Assembly (NCBI GenBank): GCA_965237485.1
Contig: CBDEFQ010000006.1
Coordinates: 124,001-188,000 of the forward strand
Direction of reading: 5' to 3'
Source of the DNA: JAAELZ01 sp965237485
GTDB lineage: Bacteria > Pseudomonadota > Gammaproteobacteria > Arenicellales > Poriferihabitantaceae
Length of the DNA stretch: 64,000 bases
The notes under the pieces are model-generated. The model ran no database searches, had not been told where the DNA came from, and saw only the letters and a list, made by a program, of their open reading frames with translations. This document shows positions 8,760 through 18,000 of this stretch, piece by piece. The translations under genes were made by a program, and so were the position numbers. The number at the start of each line of letters is the position of its first letter. Positions within the stretch are counted from its first letter, which is position 1.

Positions 8760-9164
8760 ATGACTTTATCTAATTCAGACATAAGCCCAAAAGCTAGGGT
8801 AGATCGCTGGCTTTGGGCATCGCGGTTTTTTAAGACTAGGCAAGATGCCGTTGCTGCGCTAAGGCGCGGCAACATAAGTGTTAACGGCTATCGTGCGAAG
8901 CCTGCAAAAATGATAGTGCTTAACGATCAAATCATAATACGTAAAAATCAATTAGATTATGATGTCAGGGTATTAACCCTAGCTGAAAAGAGGGTGAGCG
9001 CAAAAATTGCCCAAACCTATTATGCGGAAAGTGAGCAAAGTCAAAATCAACGCCTGCATCGTCGAGCGCAATTACTAGAAAATCGTGAGAAACTCATTGG
9101 CGAAAAACCAAATAAGAAAGACCGCCGTACTCGCGCTTTTCTAAAACGCAAAGCGCAATTATGA
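8760..9164 (+). CDS. hslR: Ribosome-associated heat shock protein Hsp15
   Basis: Binds stalled 50S subunits carrying nascent chains during heat stress. The 134-residue protein begins with an S4 RNA-binding domain (VDRWLWASRFFKTRQ, then RRGNISVNGYRAKPA) and has the basic C-terminal tail typical of HslR (KPNKKDRRTRAFLKRK). The length matches the family. It is a lone gene on the plus strand, divergent from the barrel gene. Confidence 0.93.
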   Translation: MTLSNSDISPKARVDRWLWASRFFKTRQDAVAALRRGNISVNGYRAKPAKMIVLNDQIIIRKNQLDYDVRVLTLAEKRVSAKIAQTYYAESEQSQNQRLHRRAQLLENREKLIGEKPNKKDRRTRAFLKRKAQL

Positions 9165-9387
9165 ACATTTGGCCATATTAGAATTCTACGTTGAGTCATA
9201 TTGACACTTTGGTTATTTGAATTCGGATATACTCCCGACCTGAATTCATTGATCAGTGTGCTTTGGGTAAACAGCACTCTAAGATTACCGAAAAAACTAA
9301 GTATAACCCTCAACTAAGCCGATTGATGCTGCTCAGATTCTAATTCGTTGCGCGGCCGTTTTTTTTGTAAAGTTCAAGACCAACTGT

Positions 9388-10284
9388 ATGAAAACTACTT
9401 ACATCGATTATATGCTGTTGCTGTTGCTCGCGCTGATATGGGGGTCTTCATTTGGTATGATCAAGGTAGGTATTGCGCACATCACGCCTTTAACTCTGGT
9501 CGCTGGTCGTATCGTTATTGCTGCTATAGTGCTCTATCTTTGGATGCGCTTAGCGACCAATACACAACTTGATCTTTCAACCTCCTCGCTATGGCATTAT
9601 TTGGTTGTGGGTTTATTGGGCCATTCGGTGCCGTTTGCCCTTATCTCATGGGGTGAGATTTATATCGATAGTTCAGTGGCAGCAGTGTTGATGGGAGTGA
9701 TGCCCATTGTCACTGCTATTCTGGCGCATTTTTTCCTTAAAGATGAACCAATCAGGCGGATGACTTTATTAGGAGTAGGCTTAGGCTTTGCGGGCCTAAT
9801 AGTTTTGGTTGGGGCAAGCGCATTACAAGGTTTAGGCAGTGCTGCATTTGGAGAACTTGCAACTATTATGGCTGCGCTATGTTATGCATCGGTTACTATA
9901 TTTGTACGCCGATACGTTAAGCAATCTGGGCTACAAATAGCGACAGGTGCTATGATCGTCGCTGCTACAGCTAGCCTATTGGTGGCATTTTTATTCGAGT
10001 CACCTTTAAAACTCGACTGGAACGCCCAATCTGTGATGCCTGTCATTTACCTCGGTGTGCTTCCCACAGCACTTGCAAGTCTTTTATATTTTCAACTAGT
10101 GCGTAAAATAGGCGCTACAAATTTTTCTCAAGTGAATTATATGATCCCTTTAGTTGGAAGTGGAATCGGTGTTTTACTTATGGGCGAGGCGCCACATTTA
10201 CGGATGTGGGTGGCCTTATGTTTGATTTTAGCTGGCATTGCGCTGGTGCGACGCGCGCAAAGCACAATAGTCCCAGCTTTATGA
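9388..10284 (+). CDS. EamA/DMT-family transporter
   Basis: A 298-residue inner-membrane protein with ten predicted membrane segments in two EamA repeats (about residues 5-135 and 150-290). The first repeat has the typical ALIWGSSFGMIKVG start. Members export metabolites or amino acids; the substrate cannot be read from the sequence. The stop overlaps the start of the following Omp85-like gene (ATGA at 10281-10284), which suggests translational coupling. Confidence 0.88.
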   Translation: MKTTYIDYMLLLLLALIWGSSFGMIKVGIAHITPLTLVAGRIVIAAIVLYLWMRLATNTQLDLSTSSLWHYLVVGLLGHSVPFALISWGEIYIDSSVAAVLMGVMPIVTAILAHFFLKDEPIRRMTLLGVGLGFAGLIVLVGASALQGLGSAAFGELATIMAALCYASVTIFVRRYVKQSGLQIATGAMIVAATASLLVAFLFESPLKLDWNAQSVMPVIYLGVLPTALASLLYFQLVRKIGATNFSQVNYMIPLVGSGIGVLLMGEAPHLRMWVALCLILAGIALVRRAQSTIVPAL

Positions 10285-11579
10285 AATTTATTATAAACCA
10301 CTATTCTCGCTTGCTCATTACGCTTGTTGTATTGAGCTTTTCACTTGTATCAATTGCAAGTGAAATCGCTAGCCTTAAAATTTTGATTAGCGGCAATGCC
10401 AACACCGACGATCGGGTGATCGCCCAAGAAGTAGTTCATCCAGCAGGCGCGGCCTTCTCTGCTGGTGATGCTGAAATAAGTCGTGCTGCGATCATGGCTT
10501 TAGGTTTGTTTGAATCGGTAACAGTAGAGCTAACGGGCTCTGATGAATCACCGGTACTTAAAGTCGAGGTGAAAGAGAAAAAGCATGATTGGTACGTGTT
10601 GCCACGGATCAATCGAAATGGTGATGGCGATGTCACCTTAGGCATTGATTGGCGCGAAAATAATCTCAATGGTTTAAACCAGCGAGTTCGACTATCAGTT
10701 GCACAAAAAAAATATGATGAAGCGAGTAAAGATGAGGAGTCAAGAATTAACTTCCGCTTCTTGTATCCGAGGATTGTAGGCACCAATTATTCAGCTTCTA
10801 TTGATACCACTTTACTTAATGTAGGGATAGAAGAGCAGCGAATGGGGCTGCAGGGCACCTATGAGCGCAATCAATATTCTTTCGGCGCGGGCATTGGAAA
10901 ATGGTTTGGAAAGTCCGGTGCGAGTCAAGGCTTGCACATCTATGTAGGGGGGCGATACACGCGATACGATCATGAATTAGAATCGGGTGATCCGGGCTTA
11001 TACTTCGATGCGTCGGTCATCAGTGTCGAAGCCAGAGCAGTGCATCGACAAGTTAACGACAATCTATATAGTCGATCTGGTTATGAGTATGGAATTCAGT
11101 TTGATATTGCCGACGAAGGTCTAGGTTCTGACGTAAGTTACCAACATCAAACGGCATTTTATCGGCGTTATCAGCCAGTAGGGCAAGTGCCACATACTAA
11201 TTTTAATTATCAAATTCAACTCGGTGCCGGCAACCGATCTGTTTTCGGAGAGCCTATATATGATTTGAGCGGGGATTTGTCGCTGCGCGGATTCTCTCGT
11301 GAAACTTTAGAAGGAGACGCATTTTTTGTGGTTAATACTGAATATCTACGGCCCCTGTTTGGTAAGCCGAACGTTCGTGGCGCGCTACTCTTTGATTTTG
11401 GAAATGCTTATTCCACACTAAGCGATATTACTGACTTAGATCTTGAAGTGGGTGCTGGGATTGGATTGCGCTGGAAATTTAAGTCTTGGGTCAACACAGA
11501 ATTACGCATCGATGCGGCATATGGATTTGGCGATTTAGGTGGTTCACGAGTTTATGTGTCTACTGACGCGACGTTTTAA
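10281..11579 (+). CDS. Omp85/BamA-like outer-membrane protein with a single POTRA-like domain
   Basis: A 432-residue protein with a signal peptide (LVVLSFSLVSIASE), then one POTRA-like domain (about residues 30-105, LKILISGNANTDDRVIAQE). A 16-strand-type barrel follows, including YDLSGDLSLRGFSRETLEGD, which resembles the conserved Omp85 loop-6 region (RGF). The last residue is Phe, as expected for BAM substrates. It is much shorter than BamA (about 800 residues, five POTRAs). It may be a specialised protein or lipid translocase; no partner passenger is seen. Start taken at the ATG overlapping the EamA stop because it puts the signal peptide at the N-terminus. Confidence 0.85.
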   Translation: MKFIINHYSRLLITLVVLSFSLVSIASEIASLKILISGNANTDDRVIAQEVVHPAGAAFSAGDAEISRAAIMALGLFESVTVELTGSDESPVLKVEVKEKKHDWYVLPRINRNGDGDVTLGIDWRENNLNGLNQRVRLSVAQKKYDEASKDEESRINFRFLYPRIVGTNYSASIDTTLLNVGIEEQRMGLQGTYERNQYSFGAGIGKWFGKSGASQGLHIYVGGRYTRYDHELESGDPGLYFDASVISVEARAVHRQVNDNLYSRSGYEYGIQFDIADEGLGSDVSYQHQTAFYRRYQPVGQVPHTNFNYQIQLGAGNRSVFGEPIYDLSGDLSLRGFSRETLEGDAFFVVNTEYLRPLFGKPNVRGALLFDFGNAYSTLSDITDLDLEVGAGIGLRWKFKSWVNTELRIDAAYGFGDLGGSRVYVSTDATF

Positions 11580-11622
11580 ATCAAACTGGATTGAATATTG
11601 GCTAACTGATAGTTTTAATTGC

Positions 11623-11652
11623 TTGACATACCAAACGGTCGGTACTTATTAT
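11623..11652 (+). promoter_or_regulatory. Promoter with TetR-type operator upstream of the RND cluster
   Basis: A perfect -35 TTGACA at 11623-11628 and a -10 TATTAT at 11647-11652 are separated by 18 bp. The spacer holds a near-palindrome, TACCAAACGGTCGGTA (11629-11644), with TACC...GGTA half-sites of the kind bound by many TetR repressors. Transcription would start around the tetR ATG at 11660, so the mRNA could be almost leaderless. Autoregulation by the adjacent TetR is inferred from position. Confidence 0.7.
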
Positions 11653-11659
11653 TCGCAGC

Positions 11660-12316
11660 ATGAAAACCAATGCTCTATTTCAGCAAAATACCAGTGCTTG
11701 GATAAAATGGTATGAGCCTGATTTAAGTCAGACTCGCGCGAGAATCCTGTACGCGGCCTTTACTGAAGTGCATGCTAATGGTTTTCAATCGGCTAGCATT
11801 CAAAAAATAATTAATCTGGCAGGGGTGACTAAGGGTGCTTTCTATCACTATTTCGAGAGTAAAAATGCAATCGGGCATGCCTTGGTTGAAGAAGTATTTA
11901 CCGAGTATGTCGATAAAACTTTTATTCGTGCTATGGAAAATACGCATGATCCGATCGGTGGGTTGATCGAGAACTTACTTAGCCACAAGGATAACCTGAC
12001 AGATGAGGATGTTGCTCTAGGGTGCCCGCTTGATAGCTTTACCCAAGAAATGGCGCCGATTGATTCGACTTTACGTGCACGGGTCGAGGAGCTGCGTCAG
12101 CATAAACAACGTGCTATGGAAGCAGCTTTTAGGCGTGGACAAGCCGCTGGAACTGTTTCCCTGCAAGTGGACGCGAATTCGTTGGCGATAATGGTCAGTA
12201 CTATGTTGCACGGCTGCATGGGAATTGCCAAAAGTGCAGGCAGCGTTGCGACGCTAATGAAATACGGGCAGCCAATGATTGATTATTTACAAAATTTACG
12301 TATTCAGCCCGAGTAG
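11660..12316 (+). CDS. TetR/AcrR-family transcriptional regulator
   Basis: A 218-residue repressor with the N-terminal helix-turn-helix (about residues 22-68: SIQKIINLAGVTKGAFYHYF, the TetR recognition region) and a variable ligand-binding C-terminal domain. It is the first gene of a tightly spaced run (tetR, MMPL transporter, LolA-like, barrel) and probably represses the whole run through the palindrome at 11629-11644. The inducer is unknown; hydrophobic lipids or drugs are typical for repressors of RND genes. Confidence 0.9.
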   Translation: MKTNALFQQNTSAWIKWYEPDLSQTRARILYAAFTEVHANGFQSASIQKIINLAGVTKGAFYHYFESKNAIGHALVEEVFTEYVDKTFIRAMENTHDPIGGLIENLLSHKDNLTDEDVALGCPLDSFTQEMAPIDSTLRARVEELRQHKQRAMEAAFRRGQAAGTVSLQVDANSLAIMVSTMLHGCMGIAKSAGSVATLMKYGQPMIDYLQNLRIQPE

Positions 12317-12340
12317 GGGAATACACTTTTACACTTAAAT

Positions 12341-14689
12341 ATGGAACTACAAATGGTAGAAAAACTAGCCACCAGTTGGGGAAAGTGGGTTACTCAACAT
12401 CGGGTAATTACACTGGTAGTGGTGCTACTCATTGCGGCTTTAGCCGCAACGGGTGGGAAAAACTTGAGCTTCACTAATGACTACCGCGTATTTTTTTCCG
12501 GCGATGACCCGCATTTGCTAGCGTTTGAACAGCTACAAGATACATACACTAAAAATGATAATGTGCTGATTGCCTTAGCACCGCAAGATGGAAATGCACT
12601 TACGCCTGCAACCCTAGCAGCAATAGCCGATATTACCGAGCGCGCATGGCAGACGCCGTATTCAATACGCGTAGACTCGCTGTCGAACTACCAACATACC
12701 CGAGCTGAAGGTGACGATTTATGGGTGGGCGATTTATACGAAGATGCCGCTAACCTCGATACTAAGGAATTGGACGCAATTAAAGCTATCGTCCTTAACG
12801 AACCGCTTTTGGTGCATCGATTGGTGTCGGAAGACGGCAGCATTTCTGCTATCAATATTACGGTTGAGTTGCCGGGTTTAAACGAATCAACGGAAGGCCC
12901 AGAAGTGGTGAAGTATGTCCGCGAACTTAAACAATATATCGTTGAAACATACCCAGATCTGAAGCCTTATTTAACGGGCATTGTGATGATGAACAATGCG
13001 TTTCCAGAGGCGACGATATATGATATGACGCATTTAATACCAGCGGCGTTTTTAGTGATTTTATTGCTGGTTCTTCTACAATTGCGCGGCTTTAGTGGCA
13101 CGGTAGCGACCTTCATCACGATATTGTTATCAATTATGTCTGCGATGGGAGTTGCTGGCTGGATGGGCATTAAGCTCACGCCGCCAGCGATGTCCGCGCC
13201 AACTATTATCCTTACCTTAGCGGTGGCTGATTGCGTGCACATACTCTCAAATTGGTTGCAAAAACGTGTCGGAGGCCTCGACAAAATTTCCGCAATGGCA
13301 GAAAGTTTGCGTATTAACTTTAGCCCCGTATTCCTAACATCGGTTACTACCGCAATTGGTTTTCTGTCTTTAAATTTTAGTGATGCGCCGCCGTTTCATG
13401 ATTTAGGCAACATATCTGCAATTGGTGTGCTATTTGCTTGGTTTTACGCTTGTACTTTGTTGCCAGCACTAGTGACTTTATTACCCTCAAAAAGTAACCC
13501 GAAACCAGCATTTGGTAACAAAGGCATGGCTAGCTTGGCGCAGTGGGTTATCGCTAAGCGTCGTCTACTGTTGCCGCTGATGTCAGGAATAATTGTAGCC
13601 ACTATTGCCTTTATTCCAAAAAATGAACTCAATGATGTGTTTGTGCACTATTTCGATGAGCGCATAGAATTTAGAACTGATACCGACTTTGTAGTCGAAA
13701 ACCTAACGGGTATGTACTTCATAGATTTTTCTATTGATGCACAAGAATCGGGGGCAATTGCGAATCCAGATTTCTTAAACAAGATAGAAGACTTTAGTAA
13801 TTGGCTGCGCCAGCAACCCGAAGTAATTCACGTAAACACCTTGAGTGATATTTTTAAGCGCGTCAATCGCAGTATGCATGGCGACGACAACAGCCAATAT
13901 ACGCTACCCAAACAGCGTGACCTAGCCGCGCAATATCTTTTGTTATACGAGATGTCGTTGCCGTATGGCCTAGATCTCAATAATCAAATCGATATTGAGA
14001 AACAGCGCACCAGATTGAGTGTGACTTTAGAAACCATATCCACTCAAAACATGCTGCAGCTTGAGGACCGTATTGGTGACTGGATGCAGACAAACACCCC
14101 TGAACTCAAAACAACGGGTGCCAGCCCCACAGTTATGTTTTCACACATCGGTATTCGCAATATCAAGAGTATGCTGCTCGGTACGGCGATAGCGCTGGTT
14201 GCTATTTCACTGTTGATGATATTTGCTTTGGGCTCATTACGCTATGGCTTACTGACGTTAATTCCAAATATCGCTCCGGCAGCGATGGCATTTGGTGTAT
14301 GGGGCTTAATAGATGGTGAAATTGGTTTGGGCTTATCGGTGGTCGCGGCTATGACTTTGGGCATCGTAGTAGACGACACTATCCATTTTATGAGCAAGTA
14401 CTTACGTGCCCGAAGAGAGCAAGGCCTAGATGCTATCGAGGCGGTTCGCTATGCTTTTTCAACCGTGGGCGTTGCGCTGTGGACCACATCCTTAGCGTTG
14501 GTGGCCGGGTTCCTAATTATTTCTACCTCCGCATTTTCGTTAAACGCAGAGATGGGCTTATTAGTCTCTGCCATTATTGCCTTGGCGCTATTTGTTGATT
14601 TTCTACTACTTCCAGCATTACTGATTCGTTTTGACCAGTGGCTACAAAATGAGTCACAAAGCCAAACCACTTCATCTTCTCCAGCTTAA
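12341..14689 (+). CDS. RND/MMPL-family transporter (lipid or hydrophobic-molecule exporter)
   Basis: A 782-residue inner-membrane protein with twelve predicted segments in the RND layout: TM1 near residues 20-40, a large periplasmic loop, TM2-6 about 220-370, TM7 near 405, a second periplasmic loop, then TM8-12 about 610-770. The NDYRVFFSGDDPHLLAFEQL stretch after TM1 is typical of the MMPL/HpnN type. The linked LolA-like and barrel genes suggest transfer of a lipid or lipoprotein-like substrate across the envelope. It is 24 bases downstream of tetR and 12 bases before the next gene. Confidence 0.88.
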   Translation: MELQMVEKLATSWGKWVTQHRVITLVVVLLIAALAATGGKNLSFTNDYRVFFSGDDPHLLAFEQLQDTYTKNDNVLIALAPQDGNALTPATLAAIADITERAWQTPYSIRVDSLSNYQHTRAEGDDLWVGDLYEDAANLDTKELDAIKAIVLNEPLLVHRLVSEDGSISAINITVELPGLNESTEGPEVVKYVRELKQYIVETYPDLKPYLTGIVMMNNAFPEATIYDMTHLIPAAFLVILLLVLLQLRGFSGTVATFITILLSIMSAMGVAGWMGIKLTPPAMSAPTIILTLAVADCVHILSNWLQKRVGGLDKISAMAESLRINFSPVFLTSVTTAIGFLSLNFSDAPPFHDLGNISAIGVLFAWFYACTLLPALVTLLPSKSNPKPAFGNKGMASLAQWVIAKRRLLLPLMSGIIVATIAFIPKNELNDVFVHYFDERIEFRTDTDFVVENLTGMYFIDFSIDAQESGAIANPDFLNKIEDFSNWLRQQPEVIHVNTLSDIFKRVNRSMHGDDNSQYTLPKQRDLAAQYLLLYEMSLPYGLDLNNQIDIEKQRTRLSVTLETISTQNMLQLEDRIGDWMQTNTPELKTTGASPTVMFSHIGIRNIKSMLLGTAIALVAISLLMIFALGSLRYGLLTLIPNIAPAAMAFGVWGLIDGEIGLGLSVVAAMTLGIVVDDTIHFMSKYLRARREQGLDAIEAVRYAFSTVGVALWTTSLALVAGFLIISTSAFSLNAEMGLLVSAIIALALFVDFLLLPALLIRFDQWLQNESQSQTTSSSPA

Positions 14690-14701
14690 TCGAGGGCTAT
14701 T

Positions 14702-15499
14702 ATGTTAACTAAACAAACTTTCACTAGATCTATTGTTCTTTCCATCGCCCTTATTGCTTCAAGCACTTTTGCGCAAACTGATGAAGAAAAAGGTTTGCAA
14801 ATAGCCACTGCTGCAGATAAGCGCGATACAGGGTGGGGAGACTTCACCGCTGATATGGAGATGATCCTTGAAAATCGCGCAGGTAAGAAAAGTGTGCGTA
14901 AAATAAGTTCTAAACAGTTGGAGATGACAGGGGATGGTGACAAGTCTTTGTCGTTATTTAAAGAGCCTCGGGATGTAAAAGGTACTGCTATGCTTACGTT
15001 TACTCATGGCCTAGACCCCGATGATCAATGGCTTTACTTGCCTGCATTGAAGAGAGTAAAGCGAATATCTTCAAAGAATAAGTCAGGCCCGTTTATGGGC
15101 AGCGAATTTGCTTTCGAAGACTTAGGGTCGCAAGAGATTGAGAAATACACATATAAATACTTGCGTGATGAACCTTGCGGTGAAACTTTCAATTGCACGG
15201 TATCTGAACGCTATCCGGCCTATGAAAGTTCTGGCTATTCTAAACAAGTATCTTGGGTTGATAAGGACGAGCACCGCCCGATAAAGCTGGAGTTTTATGA
15301 TCGCAAAAATAAGCTTCTTAAAACCCTAAATTTTAAGGATTATGCAGAGTATGCAGGCGGCTTTTGGCGCGCTAGCATTTTTGAAATGGAAAATCATCAA
15401 ACTGGCAAGAAGACGCGGTTGAACTGGACTAATTACCAGTTTTCAACGGGCTTAACGGAAAGTGATTTTAACCAAAATGCGCTCAAGCGATTGTTATAG
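14702..15499 (+). CDS. LolA-like outer membrane lipoprotein-sorting protein
   Basis: A 265-residue periplasmic protein with a signal peptide (SIVLSIALIASSTFAQ) and the fold signature of the outer-membrane lipoprotein-sorting (LolA-like) family that accompanies RND/MMPL transporters: WGDFTADMEMIL, then a basic KRVKRISSKNKSGPFMGSEF loop and the FEDLGSQEIEKYTYK stretch. It is longer than true LolA (about 200 residues) and is not next to lolB or ftsK, so it is unlikely to be the housekeeping LolA. It may carry a lipid from the RND pump through the periplasm. Confidence 0.85.
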   Translation: MLTKQTFTRSIVLSIALIASSTFAQTDEEKGLQIATAADKRDTGWGDFTADMEMILENRAGKKSVRKISSKQLEMTGDGDKSLSLFKEPRDVKGTAMLTFTHGLDPDDQWLYLPALKRVKRISSKNKSGPFMGSEFAFEDLGSQEIEKYTYKYLRDEPCGETFNCTVSERYPAYESSGYSKQVSWVDKDEHRPIKLEFYDRKNKLLKTLNFKDYAEYAGGFWRASIFEMENHQTGKKTRLNWTNYQFSTGLTESDFNQNALKRLL

Positions 15500-15536
15500 C
15501 TAGTTTTAATTTTTTAAAGCAAAAGTTTTTATCGGT

Positions 15537-16733
15537 ATGAGTCATACCACGCGATATATTGTCTATGCTATTGGGTTAGTGCTGGGTTTGATGTTGAGTT
15601 TGAGTGCTTATTCGGTAGAAGTAAGCACCGAGGTTTCCGTTGAGGCGCAGCTATTTAACTCTAGTGGCATTAGTTCTGCGAGTGACGAACGTTTGGGTTT
15701 AAGTGTTCAGCCGCGTATTACGCATTCTTTCGAGGACGGTAATACGCAGTTTGTTTTTGAGCCCTTAGCGCGCTGGGACTCACAAGACCAAGAGCGTGAT
15801 CATGTTGATATCCGTGAACTGAATGTACTGCGTGCGCAGGGTAATTGGGAAGTACAAGCGGGGATAGGCAAAGAATTCTGGGGCGTCACTGAATCCAATC
15901 ATTTGGTCGACGTTATTAACCAAACCGACGCCCTTGAGGGGCTCGATGGTGAGGATAAGTTGGGTCAGCCGATGTTACGACTTAGCCGCGTATTTGAGCA
16001 AAGTACCTTGAGCGCCTACGTACTTCCCGGGTTTCGAGAACAAGCATTTCTAGGTCCGGATAGTCGCTTTTATTTGGGTATTGATGTAGATGAAGACCAA
16101 GCTACATTTGAGTCTGATGACGGAGATAATCACATCGATTATGCGCTGCGCCTTAATGGTTATCTCGGGCAATTGGATTACGGCCTTTCTTGGTTTGACG
16201 GCACCACGCGCCAAGCGAGCTTATTACCTATTAATGATATGGCTACACGCTTTGCTCCATACTATGCTCAGATGCAGCAAGTGAGCATTGACCTACAATA
16301 TATAAGTGAAGCTTGGCTGTGGAAGCTGGAAGCGTTACACAACTCTAACTCTAACAGTTCATATAATGCCGCGGTGGGAGGTTTCGAATATACATTTTAC
16401 GGTTTAAAGGATGGCCTTGTAGACTTAGGTGTATTGGTCGAATTGCACAAAGATTCACGCGCCGATGCGGGTACAGTCAATTTTCAGAATGACTTATTTA
16501 TTGGCTCGCGCTTGGCGTTTAACGACGCTGAAAGTAGTGAGCTATTGGTGGGTGGTTTTGTTGATTTAGATGACGACTCAACTAGTTTCAGAATCGAGGG
16601 TACGCGACGTGTGCTTGGCGACGCAAAATTAAGTATCGAAGCCCAAATATTCGCAAGTGTTGCACCCACTAATATAGCCTATGGCTTTAGAGATAATGAT
16701 TACTTGAAAGTCGAGTTGCAGTTTTACTTCTAG
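15537..16733 (+). CDS. Outer-membrane beta-barrel protein of the RND/LolA-like cluster
   Basis: A 398-residue protein with a signal peptide (VLGLMLSLSAYSVE) and continuous beta-barrel-type strands ending in aromatic-rich LKVELQFYF. It resembles the DUF1302-like or porin-like barrels often found after MMPL and LolA-like genes, but no family is assigned with certainty. It would be the outer-membrane end of the putative pathway. Its stop codon overlaps the convergent rhomboid gene by 4 bases. Confidence 0.75.
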   Translation: MSHTTRYIVYAIGLVLGLMLSLSAYSVEVSTEVSVEAQLFNSSGISSASDERLGLSVQPRITHSFEDGNTQFVFEPLARWDSQDQERDHVDIRELNVLRAQGNWEVQAGIGKEFWGVTESNHLVDVINQTDALEGLDGEDKLGQPMLRLSRVFEQSTLSAYVLPGFREQAFLGPDSRFYLGIDVDEDQATFESDDGDNHIDYALRLNGYLGQLDYGLSWFDGTTRQASLLPINDMATRFAPYYAQMQQVSIDLQYISEAWLWKLEALHNSNSNSSYNAAVGGFEYTFYGLKDGLVDLGVLVELHKDSRADAGTVNFQNDLFIGSRLAFNDAESSELLVGGFVDLDDDSTSFRIEGTRRVLGDAKLSIEAQIFASVAPTNIAYGFRDNDYLKVELQFYF

Positions 16734-17332
16734 AAAAGCCTAAGTTTAGTAGCTGCGAGCGCGCAGATCATACCCATAACCAGCCCCGCAGTATGCGCAA
16801 TATTGGCAATGGCAATGTCGCCGAGTAAGCCAAAAAAATTAAACCAGCACAGCACAAACCACCCCATCAACATTTTTACTGCAGCCGGATTAATGCGCAT
16901 GCCAAATCTAGGGTTAAACTGGCTCGACATCCAGAAAAAACCGAATAATCCATAGAGCACCCCGGACAAGCCGCCAAAGCTAGGCCCTGTTGCAAAATAC
17001 TGTCCCAGGTTAGAGCTTATAGCCAAGAGTATCACTAACAGAAAAAATGTAACTGCGCCCAATCGAGGCTCTAATAAGCTGCTTAGTTGAAAAGTCATTA
17101 TAGAGTTGAAAACTAAGTGTGGTAGGCCGAAATGAATAAAGATGGGAGTGATGAGTCGCCAAATTTCCCCAGAGAAAACTTCTGGTAAGGTGGGGCTGAT
17201 GTAGGCAGAGATTAAGAAGGGCCTAACCGCATCAAAATTACTCCCAATGCCACTTAATACGGCAACCAAGCCGCTAAACAAAAGCAATATACTAGTCACC
17301 TTGCATACGCGTATCAGTGCTACGTTAATCAT
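16730..17332 (-). CDS. Rhomboid-family intramembrane serine protease
   Basis: A 200-residue inner-membrane protein with six predicted helices. The catalytic Ser123 lies in GGLSGVLYG and the catalytic His180 in ANIAHTAG, forming the rhomboid Ser-His dyad. HFGLPHLVFN (residues 67-76) supplies the conserved TM2 His and Asn. It lacks the N-terminal cytosolic domain of E. coli GlpG. Substrates are unknown. Confidence 0.9.
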   Translation of the reverse strand: MINVALIRVCKVTSILLLFSGLVAVLSGIGSNFDAVRPFLISAYISPTLPEVFSGEIWRLITPIFIHFGLPHLVFNSIMTFQLSSLLEPRLGAVTFFLLVILLAISSNLGQYFATGPSFGGLSGVLYGLFGFFWMSSQFNPRFGMRINPAAVKMLMGWFVLCWFNFFGLLGDIAIANIAHTAGLVMGMICALAATKLRLF

Positions 17333-17354
17333 ACTGCGTGAAAGGTTCTCAAAC

Positions 17355-17732
17355 TTATTGATTGATGATTTCTAGGCGGTCTGTTTCGGCAAGTTGCACC
17401 TGTCTACCATCAATAGTGGTAAAAGTACGGCCTTTAATGTCTTTATTGTAAGCTTGATATTGTGTAAGGGTACTAGAGGCGTCAAGCACGTTAAGGGTGA
17501 TGATACGATTTGCATCACTTCGATTGAAATAATATAAGACGCTAGACACTAAAATCAATACCGCGATAAGGCCGTAAGCGATGTTTGAGGTAGAAAAACT
17601 GTTACGTTTATTCGTTGAATCGGATGGACTGGGCGATGCTTGTGAGGGTGTTCTTTGCTTATTGAAAATAATGCCAACGACCACAATCACCAATACGATG
17701 AAAAAGACTTTAGTGATCATCGTGCTCTTCAA
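17355..17732 (-). CDS. Small membrane protein of unknown function
   Basis: A 125-residue protein with two predicted membrane helices (about residues 7-23 and 50-68) joined by a Ser/Pro-rich linker. The C-terminal soluble domain of about 55 residues ends TIDGRQVQLAETDRLEIINQ. No family is recognised. The start overlaps the end of ycgL by 23 bases (Met5 at 17720 would reduce this), so translational coupling with ycgL is likely. Confidence 0.65.
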   Translation of the reverse strand: MKSTMITKVFFIVLVIVVVGIIFNKQRTPSQASPSPSDSTNKRNSFSTSNIAYGLIAVLILVSSVLYYFNRSDANRIITLNVLDASSTLTQYQAYNKDIKGRTFTTIDGRQVQLAETDRLEIINQ

Positions 17733-17979
17733 CGCGCATTTGGCCTTTCGGTGGCATTTGTAAATAAAAACCGTTGGTTTGAATAGCTGAAATCACATCT
17801 TCGGCTTTGGCTTGTGCCAATTGCTTTTGTGGATGTAAATCTACGCGTAAAAATGGGCTTATGTCACCCAACAAAGCAAGTAAGCCATCAGGTAATTCAC
17901 TGTGGTCTTTATTGATAGGGAGAAACAAATAAGTCTCCGGTTGTTTCGCGCTTTTATACACTTTGCAGTTGATATTCAT
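17710..17979 (-). CDS. ycgL: YcgL-family protein
   Basis: An 89-residue YcgL-domain protein of unknown function, conserved in gammaproteobacteria and often near rnd or minC. The family pattern is clear: CKVYKSAKQPETYLF near the N-terminus and GFYLQMPPKGQM near the C-terminus. A longer open frame extends upstream to 18102, but that part is MITE sequence, so the ATG at 17977-17979 is chosen as the start. Confidence 0.9.
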   Translation of the reverse strand: MNINCKVYKSAKQPETYLFLPINKDHSELPDGLLALLGDISPFLRVDLHPQKQLAQAKAEDVISAIQTNGFYLQMPPKGQMRVEEHDDH

Positions 17980-18000
17980 AGGCTTATTGTAGCGTATGCT

